Below are positions 53,670-61,724 of a stretch of 64,000 nucleotides of DNA, piece after piece. Every line of letters begins with the position of its first letter. Within the stretch, counting starts at the first letter, position 1. Under the pieces are notes generated by a model that saw only the letters and a list, made by a program, of their open reading frames with translations, ran no database searches and had not been told where the DNA came from. The DNA is taken from contig NZ_CBQR020000061.1 in assembly GCF_000455485.1 (NCBI RefSeq), positions 1-64,000 of the forward strand, read 5' to 3'. Source of the stretch: Gorillibacterium massiliense (GTDB lineage: Bacteria > Bacillota > Bacilli > Paenibacillales > NBRC-103111). Both the position numbers and the translations under genes were made by a program.

Positions 53670-53902
53670 ACTTTTGTTTATGTAAGATAGCGTTTTCACA
53701 AAATTAATAGTGTGGAAAATCATTCTACAAAAAATAGATAAAATATCCACTTCAAATTATTATATGTTATATTAATTAACTTGTAACGTGACTGATTTTT
53801 GGATTTCATTCATAAAAAGCCAAATATATCTTTTTTATTCCCCTGAATCAACATCGTTATGACCAATGGTTAAAAAAATTCCTTCATAGCGTGATAGTTA
53901 TA

Positions 53903-53931
53903 TTGACACTAAAATCTAGGCTCAGTATAAT
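53903..53931 (+). promoter_or_regulatory. Consensus sigma-A promoter of the opp operon
   Basis: TTGACA (53903-53908) and TATAAT (53926-53931) are exactly consensus with a 17-base spacer. Transcription should start near 53938. Confidence 0.85.
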
Positions 53932-53951
53932 TCAAAAAAGGCTTAAAATTC

Positions 53952-53974
53952 CTAGCAGTTTCTAGGGTTTTTTA
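53952..53974 (+). terminator. Small attenuator-like hairpin in the opp leader
   Basis: CCTAG and CTAGG around CAGTTT, followed by GTTTTTTA, lie about 14 bases after the predicted transcription start and before the oppA ribosome site. The stem is short, so it would act as a weak early stop. Confidence 0.5.
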
Positions 53975-54005
53975 TCTTTTATTCTATCATTGGGGGGAAA
54001 GGCTC

Positions 54006-55694
54006 TTGAAAAAAGCAACGATACTCATGATCATTCTATCGGTTGTTCTCGTTTTCGCCGGCTGCTCCAAGAAGAGCGACGATTCGAGCGCTTCATCCAC
54101 ACCTAAGCCATCGACAGCGGCTTCAACGGATGCCAGCAAAGCGCCGGATACAGCGGCAAGTGGCTCCAAGATTATCAACTTGGGCAAAGATGTGGAACTC
54201 GCTTCCATGGACTCGGCCATCGCTACCGACGGTCTGTCCTTTGAAGCCATTGCAGCAACCATCGAAGGGCTCTACACCATCGACGAAAAGGGCGTGCCGC
54301 AACTGGCTATGGCGGAAAAAGCCGACGTAAGCGCCGACGGCAAAACGTACACCTTCACCATCCGGGACGCCAAATGGTCCAACGGAACGCCGGTAACGGC
54401 AAAGGATTTCGAATTTGCCTGGAAGCGTCTGGTCAACCCGGAAACCGCCAGCGAGTACAGCTTTATCATGGGCGTTGCAGGCGTGAAGAACGCTGACGAC
54501 ATCGTAGCCGGCAAGAAAGGCATCGATGAGCTGGGCGTAAAAGCCACCGACGACAAGACATTGGTTGTCGAACTGGACCGTCCGGTCGCTTTCTTCAACT
54601 CTCTCATGGCATTCCCTTCTTTCTATCCGATCAACGAAGCTTTTTATAAAGAAAAAGGTGCTCAATACGCTTTGACCGCGGATGCGCTCCTTGCCAACGG
54701 ACCGTTCAAAATGAAAACCTGGGACGTAGGCGGAACGACATTTTTCCTGGAAAAGAACCCGGATTATTATGACGCGGCAAACATCAAAGTGGATGGCCTG
54801 AACTATCAAGTCATCAAGGATACCCAACAAGCTGTATTGGCTTATGAAAAAGGCGACTTGGACTACGTTCAATTGTCAGGCGAGCAAATTACCAAGTATC
54901 AAAAGAGCCCCGAATACCATAGCATTATGGCGGGTTACTTGTGGTACCTGTCTCCGAACCAAAAGGTCAAAGGCTTGGAAAACGTGAACCTGCGTAAAGC
55001 ACTGTCGTTGGCTTACGACAAGCAAGCTATCGTCGACGAAATCTTGAAGGATGGCTCTATCGTCGCCGACTTCGCGGTTCCGACCTTGCTCGCAGCCGGT
55101 CCAGACGGTAAGGACTACCGGGAAACGGCGAGCAAATACCCGACGACGGACAAAGCGAAAGCGCTGGAATATTGGAACAAAGCCAAATCCGAACTCGGCA
55201 TCGACAAGATTAAGCTGGAGCTGCTGTTCGAAGACACGGAATCGGCAACCCTCGTCGCCCAATTCCTCCAGTCCGAAATCGAATCTACGCTCCCAGGCGT
55301 GACCTTTGAACTCAAATCCCAACCGAAAAAGAACCGGGTTGAGCTCATGCAGCAAGGGAATTTCCAAGTTGGTTTGACCCGTTGGGGTCCTGACTATGCC
55401 GACCCGATGACCTACCTGGATATGTGGATCACCGGCAGCCCGAACAACTACGGCTTCTGGTCCAACAAGGATTACGACGGCCTCATCGCTAGCGCCAGCA
55501 AAGGCGATTTGGCAAGCAAGCCGGAGGAACGCTGGGCAGCTCTGAAGAAGGCAGAAGATATCGTAATGGATCAAGCGGTCATTTTCCCGGTCTATCAAAA
55601 AGGCAACGCGGTGCTCATTAAGCCGAACGTGACCGGCATGGAATTCCACTCCGTTGGCGTCAATATCTTCTACAAGCACGCTGAAAAGAAATAA
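54006..55694 (+). CDS. oppA: Oligopeptide ABC transporter binding lipoprotein
   Basis: A 562-residue OppA/DppA-type protein. The signal peptide ends in FAGC (Cys about 20), then a Ser/Ala linker. The mature fold begins INLGKDVELASMDSAIATDGLSFEAIAATIEGLY and includes AEKADVSADGKTYTFTIRDAKWSNGTPVTAKDFEFAWKR, the classical OppA segment. TTG at 54006 follows GGGGGGAAAGG. It leads a complete oppABCDF operon. Ligands are probably short peptides. Confidence 0.95.
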   Translation: MKKATILMIILSVVLVFAGCSKKSDDSSASSTPKPSTAASTDASKAPDTAASGSKIINLGKDVELASMDSAIATDGLSFEAIAATIEGLYTIDEKGVPQLAMAEKADVSADGKTYTFTIRDAKWSNGTPVTAKDFEFAWKRLVNPETASEYSFIMGVAGVKNADDIVAGKKGIDELGVKATDDKTLVVELDRPVAFFNSLMAFPSFYPINEAFYKEKGAQYALTADALLANGPFKMKTWDVGGTTFFLEKNPDYYDAANIKVDGLNYQVIKDTQQAVLAYEKGDLDYVQLSGEQITKYQKSPEYHSIMAGYLWYLSPNQKVKGLENVNLRKALSLAYDKQAIVDEILKDGSIVADFAVPTLLAAGPDGKDYRETASKYPTTDKAKALEYWNKAKSELGIDKIKLELLFEDTESATLVAQFLQSEIESTLPGVTFELKSQPKKNRVELMQQGNFQVGLTRWGPDYADPMTYLDMWITGSPNNYGFWSNKDYDGLIASASKGDLASKPEERWAALKKAEDIVMDQAVIFPVYQKGNAVLIKPNVTGMEFHSVGVNIFYKHAEKK

Positions 55695-55751
55695 CCAGTA
55701 ACAGACAGCATCACCCATAACAGCAAATGTATTGTGCCATTTGAGCAGCCG

Positions 55752-55783
55752 AATTACAGTGGCGAATCTTCGTCACTGTAATT
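55752..55783 (+). other. Strong hairpin between oppA and oppB
   Basis: AATTACAGTGGCGAA and TTCGTCACTGTAATT pair over 15 bases with one mismatch around a two-base TC loop. No T run follows. It probably stabilises the oppA message or marks a processing site. Confidence 0.8.
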
Positions 55784-55807
55784 TGGTATTTTAAGAGGTG
55801 AGTGTAT

Positions 55808-56749
55808 TTGAAACGGTATGTGCTCAAACGATTGGCCATTTCCATCGTGACGGTATTATTCATTCTTCTTGTTTTGTTTCTGATGTTGGAGTTTATGCCG
55901 GGTTCTCCCTTCAATGATGAGAAGATCAATGCGACACAACGTGCGTTGTTGAATGCTAAATACGGACTAGATCAACCTTTATTCGTGCGCTTCCTCAACT
56001 ACATTAAGGCGATGCTCACCGGCGACTTCGGCGTATCCTATGTCATTCAAAAAAATATGCCAATCTCCACCATGCTCCACGCCCGTCTGCCCGTTTCTTT
56101 GCAGATCGGTTTTCAGGCGGTGCTGCTGGGAACCGTGATCGGCATCATTCTTGGTATTGTGGCGGCACTCAAGCATAACAGCTTCGTCGATAACCTGACC
56201 ACCTTCATTTCTGTTATTGGCGTCAGCTTCCCATCCTATGTTTTCGCCTTGGCGCTTTCCTATTTTCTCGCATCCAAGTTGGGGTGGTTCCCGATTCTCT
56301 ATTCCGCCCATAAGCCCATTTTCTCGACGATATTGCCGACGATCGCTCTCGCGATGTTCACGGTAGCGACGGTGGCCCGGTTCGCCCGATCGGAGATGAT
56401 CGAAGTCCTCGGATCGGAGTATATGCTGCTGTCCGAGAGCAAAGGGGTGAAGCGGGGGAGACTCATTCTCGTTCACGGCCTGCGCAACGCCTTGATCCCG
56501 ATCATTACGGTTCTGGCGCCGCTCATCGTCAGCTTGATGACAGGGAGTCTCGTGGTCGAGCAGATCTTTTCCATTCCGGGTATCGGAAGCCTTCTTGTAA
56601 CCGCTATCCAAGTTAACGATTATAATGTGATTCTCGCTTTGTCCTTTGTTTACAGCGTGATGTTCATCGTCACCATGCTGATCGTGGATATCCTGTACGG
56701 GGTTATCGATCCGAGAATCCGCTTGGCAAAGGGGGAGAACCATGGTTAA
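55808..56749 (+). CDS. oppB: Oligopeptide ABC transporter permease OppB
   Basis: A 313-residue permease with six helices. The N-terminal LAISIVTVLFILLVLFLMLEFMPGSPF and the EAA-type loop (LLSESKGVKRGRLILVHGLRNALIPIITVLAPL) are typical of OppB/DppB. TTG at 55808 has AGAGGTGAG seven bases upstream; the in-frame GTG at 55802 is too close. It overlaps oppC by eight bases. Confidence 0.95.
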   Translation: MKRYVLKRLAISIVTVLFILLVLFLMLEFMPGSPFNDEKINATQRALLNAKYGLDQPLFVRFLNYIKAMLTGDFGVSYVIQKNMPISTMLHARLPVSLQIGFQAVLLGTVIGIILGIVAALKHNSFVDNLTTFISVIGVSFPSYVFALALSYFLASKLGWFPILYSAHKPIFSTILPTIALAMFTVATVARFARSEMIEVLGSEYMLLSESKGVKRGRLILVHGLRNALIPIITVLAPLIVSLMTGSLVVEQIFSIPGIGSLLVTAIQVNDYNVILALSFVYSVMFIVTMLIVDILYGVIDPRIRLAKGENHG

Positions 56750-57755
56750 CCCGACGACAGCTATCGAACCATCCGATTTTGAGCTCTCCAACAATGAAGG
56801 CAGGGCTCAGATCGACCACAATTATTCCAGCCAATCTTACTGGCGAGACGCGTTCAACCGGTTCAAAGCCAATAAAGGCGCCGTATTCGGCCTCATTGTC
56901 ATTGCCATTATCGCCATCTTCGCCATCGTCGGACCGATGGTCAGCGACCATACGTACAAATCCATGAATATCCGGCACAAAAGCTTGGCTCCACGGATTC
57001 ACGGCTTCGAGCACATGCCGATTTTCAACGGCGTCGCCAATGGCATCAATTCTTACGAGCAAAAAGGCCTCAAGGACGTTTACTACACCTTCGGCACCGA
57101 TACTCTCGGACGGGATTTATGGACCCGCACTTGGATGGGGACCCGCATTTCCCTTTATATCGCGCTCATCGCCGTTGCCATCGATATGGTGATCGGCATG
57201 GGCTACGGACTGATTTCGGGCTATTTTGGCGGTAAAGTCGATAATATCATGCAGCGGTTTATCGAGATCTTAAGCGGTATACCCAATCTGGTTATCGTTA
57301 CGCTGCTCATCGTGGTCTTGAAGCCGGGGCTTGTGACGATTACCCTCGCGCTTATGATTACCGGCTGGATCGGCATGAGCCGAGTCGCCCGAGCACAGAT
57401 GCTGAAGCTAAAGGAGCAGGAGTTTGTCCTGGCTTCCCGGACTCTTGGGGCGAGAAACCTCGCGATCATTTTCAAGGATGTCCTACCGAACATTCTCGGC
57501 CAAATCATCATTATGTCGATGTTCTCGATTCCAAGTGCCATCTTCACCGAGGCGTTCCTCGCCTTTATCGGTTTAGGGATTCCCCAGCCGATGGCTTCAC
57601 TCGGGTCGCTTATCAGCGAAAGCTTCAAGTCCATGACCATCTATCCGTACATGATCGTAGCGCCGGTTGTGGTGTTGGCTCTCTTGATGCTCAGCTTCAA
57701 TCTGTTGGCCGATGGTCTAAGAGACGCGCTGGACCCGAAAATGAAGGAAATGTAG
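56742..57755 (+). CDS. oppC: Oligopeptide ABC transporter permease OppC
   Basis: A 337-residue permease with an N-terminal cytoplasmic extension (residues 1-45) before the first helix, as usual for OppC. Landmarks are FGTDTLGRDLWTRTWMGTRISL and LVLASRTLGARNLAIIFKDVLPN. ATG at 56742 lies inside the end of oppB with GGGGGAG upstream. Confidence 0.95.
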   Translation: MVNPTTAIEPSDFELSNNEGRAQIDHNYSSQSYWRDAFNRFKANKGAVFGLIVIAIIAIFAIVGPMVSDHTYKSMNIRHKSLAPRIHGFEHMPIFNGVANGINSYEQKGLKDVYYTFGTDTLGRDLWTRTWMGTRISLYIALIAVAIDMVIGMGYGLISGYFGGKVDNIMQRFIEILSGIPNLVIVTLLIVVLKPGLVTITLALMITGWIGMSRVARAQMLKLKEQEFVLASRTLGARNLAIIFKDVLPNILGQIIIMSMFSIPSAIFTEAFLAFIGLGIPQPMASLGSLISESFKSMTIYPYMIVAPVVVLALLMLSFNLLADGLRDALDPKMKEM

Positions 57756-57814
57756 GGAGACGGCAAAGCCGTCGTCCGCCTGCGGGATATCAGGAGACGG
57801 CAAAGCCGTCGTCC
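57756..57814 (+). repeat. Two direct copies of a 22-bp hairpin between oppC and oppD
   Basis: GGAGACGGCAAAGCCGTCGTCC occurs at 57756-57777 and 57793-57814, 15 bases apart. Each copy folds into GACGGC-AAA-GCCGTC. The first overlaps the oppC stop codon. They are too short for terminators and look like a duplicated intercistronic stem. Confidence 0.9.
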
Positions 57815-57846
57815 ACTTGTGGAGTTTTAGAGGAGCGTGAACATAA

Positions 57847-58941
57847 ATGAGTGAACCGGTGCTTTCCATTCGAGATTTATCTATATCGTTTCAAACGTCT
57901 AACGGCATGGTGAACGCCATTCGCGGTGTGGACCTGGATTTGCATAAAGGGGAAACCGTAGCCATCGTGGGCGAGTCCGGCAGCGGCAAGTCCGTTACGG
58001 TAAAGGCGATCATGCGCATTTTGAGCAGCAATCAGATGATTAATTCCGGTACGATCCAGTTCAAATATGAACGGGAGAACGAGAAGGTCAGCCAGGACTT
58101 GCTCCAGCTTTCGAAAAAAGAAATGCGCAACCGCATCAACGGAAAGCGGATCGCCATGGTTTTTCAGGACCCGATGACCTCGCTCAATCCGACGATGACC
58201 ATCGGCAAACAGATCATGGAAGGCATGATCATCCACCTGAACATGTCAAAATCGGCGGCGCGGGCGCGGGCTTTGGAGCTGCTTCGGTTAGTCGGCATCA
58301 CCGATCCGGAGAAGCGGATGAAGAGCTACCCCCACCAGCTTTCCGGCGGCATGCGACAGCGGGTGGTCATCGCCATCATGCTGGCCTGCAATCCCGAAGT
58401 GCTGATCTGCGATGAGCCGACTACCGCTCTGGACGTGACCATTCAGGCAAAAATTCTTGAGTTGATTAAAGAAATTCAGAAAAAGACGCAAATTTCCGTC
58501 ATCTATATCACTCATGACTTGGGTGTCGTGGCCAAGGTGGCGGATTACGTAGCGGTCATGTACGCAGGGAAAATCGTAGAAAAAGGTACGGTGAACGACA
58601 TCTTTTATGATCCGCGGCATCCGTATACGTGGGGTCTGCTTTCCTCCATGCCGGACATTGGAACGGATAATGAAAAGCTGTACACCATCCCCGGCAGCCC
58701 GCCGAATCTCCTGCACAAGATCGAGGGGGACGCTTTCGCTCCGCGGAACGCTAATGCCCTTAACATCGATTTCAAGCAGGAGCCGCCGATGTTCAAAGTT
58801 TCGGATACCCATTATGCGGCCACCTGGCTGCTTCATGAAAATGCGCCGAAGATCCCGATGCCGGAGAACCTGCGGCACCGGATCGACCGGATTGTAAAGG
58901 AGGCGGGGAGCGCATGGCAGGAACACCGCTCTTACAAGTAA
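57847..58941 (+). CDS. oppD: Oligopeptide ABC transporter ATPase OppD
   Basis: A 364-residue ATPase: Walker A GESGSGKS (about 40-47), signature LSGGMRQR, Walker [13 protein letters not shown], and switch His in YITHDL. The C-terminal oligopeptide-type extension with [19 protein letters not shown] replaces the Cys cluster region seen in many OppD proteins; the usual C-x-x-x-R-C pattern is not evident. AGAGGAGCG precedes ATG. It overlaps oppF by 28 bases. Confidence 0.95.
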   Translation: MSEPVLSIRDLSISFQTSNGMVNAIRGVDLDLHKGETVAIVGESGSGKSVTVKAIMRILSSNQMINSGTIQFKYERENEKVSQDLLQLSKKEMRNRINGKRIAMVFQDPMTSLNPTMTIGKQIMEGMIIHLNMSKSAARARALELLRLVGITDPEKRMKSYPHQLSGGMRQRVVIAIMLACNPEVLICDEPTTALDVTIQAKILELIKEIQKKTQISVIYITHDLGVVAKVADYVAVMYAGKIVEKGTVNDIFYDPRHPYTWGLLSSMPDIGTDNEKLYTIPGSPPNLLHKIEGDAFAPRNANALNIDFKQEPPMFKVSDTHYAATWLLHENAPKIPMPENLRHRIDRIVKEAGSAWQEHRSYK

Positions 58942-59840
58942 CGGAGTTAAAGCAGCATTTTCGCATGAGCAGCAAATATACGGTGAAGGCCGTGGATGGC
59001 GTCTCCTTCGAGATCCGCACCGGTGAAACCTATGGCTTGGTTGGGGAGTCCGGAAGCGGCAAGTCCACCATCGGCCGGTCGATCATCCGGCTCTACGAGC
59101 CGACCTCTGGCGAGATTACGTTTGAAGGCACCGATATCTCTGGCAATTTGAACCGCAAAGAGCTGAGGCTGCTGCGCACGAAAATGCAGATGATTTTCCA
59201 GGACCCGATGGCATGCCTCAATCCGCGGAAAAAGGTCATCGACATCATCGCCCAAGGACTGGACATCCATAAGCTGTACAGCTCGAAACAGGAACGGACG
59301 GAGAAGGTGTACCGCATCCTCGACAAGGTAGGATTGTCCAGGGAGCATGCGAACCGGTATCCCCACCAGTTTTCCGGCGGGCAGCGGCAGCGTATCGGTA
59401 TTGCCCGGGCTCTCATCATGGAGCCGCGGCTGATCATTGCCGACGAAGCCATCAGCGCCCTCGACGTGTCCATCCAGGCACAGGTGGTGAATCTCCTGAA
59501 GGATATTCAAGAGGAGACGGGTATCGCGCTTCTGTTCATCGCCCACGATTTGTCCATGGTGAAGTACATCTCCGACCGTATCGGCGTTCTGCATTTGGGA
59601 CATATGGTGGAGACGGGGACGACTCAGGATATCTTCGATAATCCGATCCACCCCTATACGAAATCGCTGCTGTCGGCCATTCCCCACGCCAATCCAGTCA
59701 AGGAGAAATCGCGGGTGGCCATCGCTTACGATTATGCAACCAGCGGTATTGATTACGGAAAAGGTGTGCAGCATCAAGTGTCCGATACCCACAGCGTTTT
59801 GGCAACGGAAGAGGAGCTGCAGGCTTGGACAGCGGGATAG
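58914..59840 (+). CDS. oppF: Oligopeptide ABC transporter ATPase OppF
   Basis: A 308-residue partner ATPase: Walker A GESGSGKS (about 44-51), signature FSGGQRQR, Walker B LIIADEAISALD and switch His in FIAHDL. ATG at 58914 is inside oppD and follows AAGGAGG, giving tight coupling. Its C-terminal extension is typical, ending GVQHQVSDTHSVLATEEEL. It completes the importer. Confidence 0.95.
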   Translation: MAGTPLLQVTELKQHFRMSSKYTVKAVDGVSFEIRTGETYGLVGESGSGKSTIGRSIIRLYEPTSGEITFEGTDISGNLNRKELRLLRTKMQMIFQDPMACLNPRKKVIDIIAQGLDIHKLYSSKQERTEKVYRILDKVGLSREHANRYPHQFSGGQRQRIGIARALIMEPRLIIADEAISALDVSIQAQVVNLLKDIQEETGIALLFIAHDLSMVKYISDRIGVLHLGHMVETGTTQDIFDNPIHPYTKSLLSAIPHANPVKEKSRVAIAYDYATSGIDYGKGVQHQVSDTHSVLATEEELQAWTAG

Positions 59841-59873
59841 GCGAGGGAGATTATTGACTAGGGAGTCGCGAGG

Positions 59874-59907
59874 CCGGAACAGCTTACCGAAGCTGTTCCG
59901 GTTTTTT
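59874..59907 (+). terminator. Terminator of the opp operon
   Basis: CCGGAACAGCTT and AAGCTGTTCCGG around ACCG, followed by six T residues. Confidence 0.93.
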
Positions 59908-59995
59908 GTCGTGAAAAGGGAATATATTTACAACAAAGGTGAGGTGCCAGACGTCTATTCTAGTAATCATAATGTAACTGGAAAATGGGGAGGAC

Positions 59996-60886
59996 ATGGG
60001 TGTGCGGTTCATTCGTTTTTATGTCATTTTGATGGTGGGGTGCGCGGTTCTTGCGGGCTGTGCGGAGACGGGAGGGAGTGCGGCTGATTCGGCAAATGCA
60101 AGGAAATCGGTATCCGCAGAAATAACGGCAAAGCCAACTCCGTTGGCAACCGCAGTCACAACAACAACAACAACTGCACCAACAAGCGCGCCCGAGATAA
60201 CACCACCACCGCATTTGCGCACGGCTCGAGCGACAAGTTCACCCGAGGAATCGACGATCCCGTACGAAACCCGGCTGTTGGCGAGCTTACCGGACAAAGA
60301 TGTCTATTTATTCAGCAAGTATAGTGCAGATTTTGATGGAGTCGTTTTGTACATTGGCAAGAACTCTCATGCTTACAATTGGATCTACATGACACCAAGA
60401 GGCATTGAACCACGGATGGCGGTGGCCGATTACGACGGGGACGGAACGGAGGAGCTTGCGGTCATCCTGTATATGGGCTCCGGAACCGGAGTTTCCGTTG
60501 AGGAACTGCACATTGTCGGCATGCAGGATTTCAGCGACCATGTCTTTAAGGATTATGTGCCGCAGCTCATGAAAGCTGTTCAAATGAAAAGCGAAATGAA
60601 AGCGGGCGAGCTGGCGTACAAGATTACAACCGGCGGAAAAACTTATTCGGCAAAAGTAAACGGCTATAAGGCGGACGAATTCGGCAAGCCCAGGAACACA
60701 CCTCTTTTCGGCAATATTGTCGGCTTTTCCGCGGAGGGAGGCAAGCTAAAGGCGGAATTCGGTCTTGGCGTCGGTTTTGAAAATTTCGTTGAGCCGCAAT
60801 ATTATGGTGCTGTTAATGCTGATGTCGAATATCGAGCAGGGCAATTTGTATTGACGAACTTTGGGTACAAGGAATATCCATTCTGA
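59996..60886 (+). CDS. Lipoprotein with VCBS-like Asp-rich loop
   Basis: A 296-residue lipoprotein. The signal ends in LAGC (Cys about 22). A Thr/Ala/Pro-rich linker (about 23-85) follows, then a domain with VADYDGDGTEELAVILYMGSGTGVSVEELHIV, a DxDxDG loop like those of calcium-binding VCBS/FG-GAP proteins. The C-terminus is beta-rich. ATG at 59996 follows GGGGAGGAC closely. I do not recognise a specific family; the same plan occurs in the lipoprotein at 48278-49498, so the two may be distant paralogues. Confidence 0.75.
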   Translation: MGVRFIRFYVILMVGCAVLAGCAETGGSAADSANARKSVSAEITAKPTPLATAVTTTTTTAPTSAPEITPPPHLRTARATSSPEESTIPYETRLLASLPDKDVYLFSKYSADFDGVVLYIGKNSHAYNWIYMTPRGIEPRMAVADYDGDGTEELAVILYMGSGTGVSVEELHIVGMQDFSDHVFKDYVPQLMKAVQMKSEMKAGELAYKITTGGKTYSAKVNGYKADEFGKPRNTPLFGNIVGFSAEGGKLKAEFGLGVGFENFVEPQYYGAVNADVEYRAGQFVLTNFGYKEYPF

Positions 60887-60914
60887 TGGCGTCCTCTCTG
60901 ATCTTGAGTCGGGA

Positions 60915-60943
60915 TTGGAACCTTTCGGATTCCTTGCTATAAT
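60915..60943 (+). promoter_or_regulatory. Promoter of the GreA-like gene
   Basis: TTGGAA (60915-60920) and TATAAT (60938-60943) are 17 bases apart, and TTGC precedes the -10 box as an extended -10. Transcription should start near 60950, at the foot of a GC-rich hairpin. Confidence 0.75.
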
Positions 60944-60950
60944 GAACATA

Positions 60951-60970
60951 AGGCCTCCCTGCGCGGAGGT
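60951..60970 (+). promoter_or_regulatory. 5-prime leader hairpin before the leader ORF
   Basis: CCTCC and GGAGG pair around CTGCGC at the start of the transcript. The same CCTCC could instead pair with the AGGAGG ribosome site at 60983-60988, so the stem may switch ribosome access. Confidence 0.5.
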
Positions 60971-60995
60971 CTATATTTCTATAGGAGGTTTTGAT

Positions 60996-61067
60996 ATGGT
61001 AAGCGCTTTTATATTCGGTGCACGTGGAGCTTTTCGCAAGGGAGGTGAGATCTACTATGAACCCTAG
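60996..61067 (+). CDS. 23-residue leader peptide overlapping the GreA-like start
   Basis: ATG at 60996 has a perfect AGGAGG seven bases upstream, and the frame runs 23 codons (MVSAFIFGARGAFRKGGEIY, then YEP) to TAG at 61067. The stop lies 11 bases inside the next gene, and the frame covers that gene's GGGAGGTGA ribosome site. Such an arrangement couples translation of the downstream gene to the leader. The peptide is not known to me. Confidence 0.6.
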   Translation: MVSAFIFGARGAFRKGGEIYYEP

Positions 61068-61512
61068 TTTGCTGGATCAAATGACACGTCTGCAGCTGAC
61101 CAATCAGTTGGTTTATTTTGACGAGGAGAAGATTCACTTTCTCGATCACTATTTTCCGGATCACAATCAAAAACGCCGCGCCGCAGAAAAGACATTGGCG
61201 GACTATACCTCCGTTGTCGAGAGTATTCTCAGGGACTTGAATGAAGAAACTCTCAACTCCGTAGCGCTTATCGGCAGCAAGCTGGAGCTGCGCTATCTGG
61301 ATGACGGCTCGACGGAATCGTATACGATTGTTTTTCCCGATCAAACGGATCCCGCCAGCGGCCACGTTTCCTTTTTGTCTCCCATCGGATTTCAACTGCT
61401 GATGACCCGGCGGGATGACGTGCGCCAGCTTGCGGTTCCTTACGGAGAGACGTCCGTAAAAGTGGAAGAAGTCAAATTCGTCAATCATGGTACCGTTCAT
61501 GAACGATTTTGA
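61057..61512 (+). CDS. GreA/GreB-like transcription elongation factor family protein
   Basis: A 151-residue protein. The C-terminal half (ALIGSKLELRYLDDGSTESYTIVFPDQTDPASGHVSFLSPIGFQLL) matches the FKBP-like GreA/GreB C-terminal domain that binds the RNA polymerase secondary channel. The N-terminal half is helical (LDQMTRLQLTNQLVYFDEEKIHFLDHYF) but is shorter than the GreA coiled coil and lacks an obvious acidic DxxE tip, so it may be a Rnk-like factor. ATG at 61057 follows GGGAGGTGA; an earlier in-frame ATG at 61018 has none. Confidence 0.75.
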   Translation: MNPSLLDQMTRLQLTNQLVYFDEEKIHFLDHYFPDHNQKRRAAEKTLADYTSVVESILRDLNEETLNSVALIGSKLELRYLDDGSTESYTIVFPDQTDPASGHVSFLSPIGFQLLMTRRDDVRQLAVPYGETSVKVEEVKFVNHGTVHERF

Positions 61513-61545
61513 ACGGCCTTGGCGATAAAGATTTGCCGTTTACGC

Positions 61546-61571
61546 AGCCTCCCATCTTGGGAGGCTTTTTT
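61546..61571 (+). terminator. Terminator of the GreA-like gene
   Basis: AGCCTCCCA and TGGGAGGCT around TCT with a T run. Confidence 0.92.
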
Positions 61572-61602
61572 GCGTTGCAGGGGCTGCGGGGACTTGATTT
61601 CA

Positions 61603-61631
61603 TTGACATAAAAATGAAGAAATGCTATAAA
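61603..61631 (+). promoter_or_regulatory. Sigma-A promoter of htpG
   Basis: TTGACA (61603-61608) and TATAAA (61626-61631) with a 17-base spacer. Transcription should start near 61638, just before the CIRCE element. Confidence 0.85.
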
Positions 61632-61640
61632 GAATGAGGG

Positions 61641-61667
61641 TTGGCACTCTGGTGGCTAGAGTGCTAA
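61641..61667 (+). promoter_or_regulatory. CIRCE (HrcA operator) upstream of htpG
   Basis: TTGGCACTC-N9-GAGTGCTAA matches the 9-9-9 CIRCE consensus TTAGCACTC-N9-GAGTGCTAA with one difference. It lies at the predicted transcription start of htpG, so HrcA should repress the gene until heat shock. Confidence 0.88.
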
Positions 61668-61724
61668 AATAGGCGATAGAGCACAAACAAGAATATATGC
61701 TTTTTATTGAAGGGAGAGCACTTC

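Noticed and set aside
54123-54872. Minus-strand ORF opposite oppA
   Set aside because: Antisense to a clear binding-protein gene, no own start signals.
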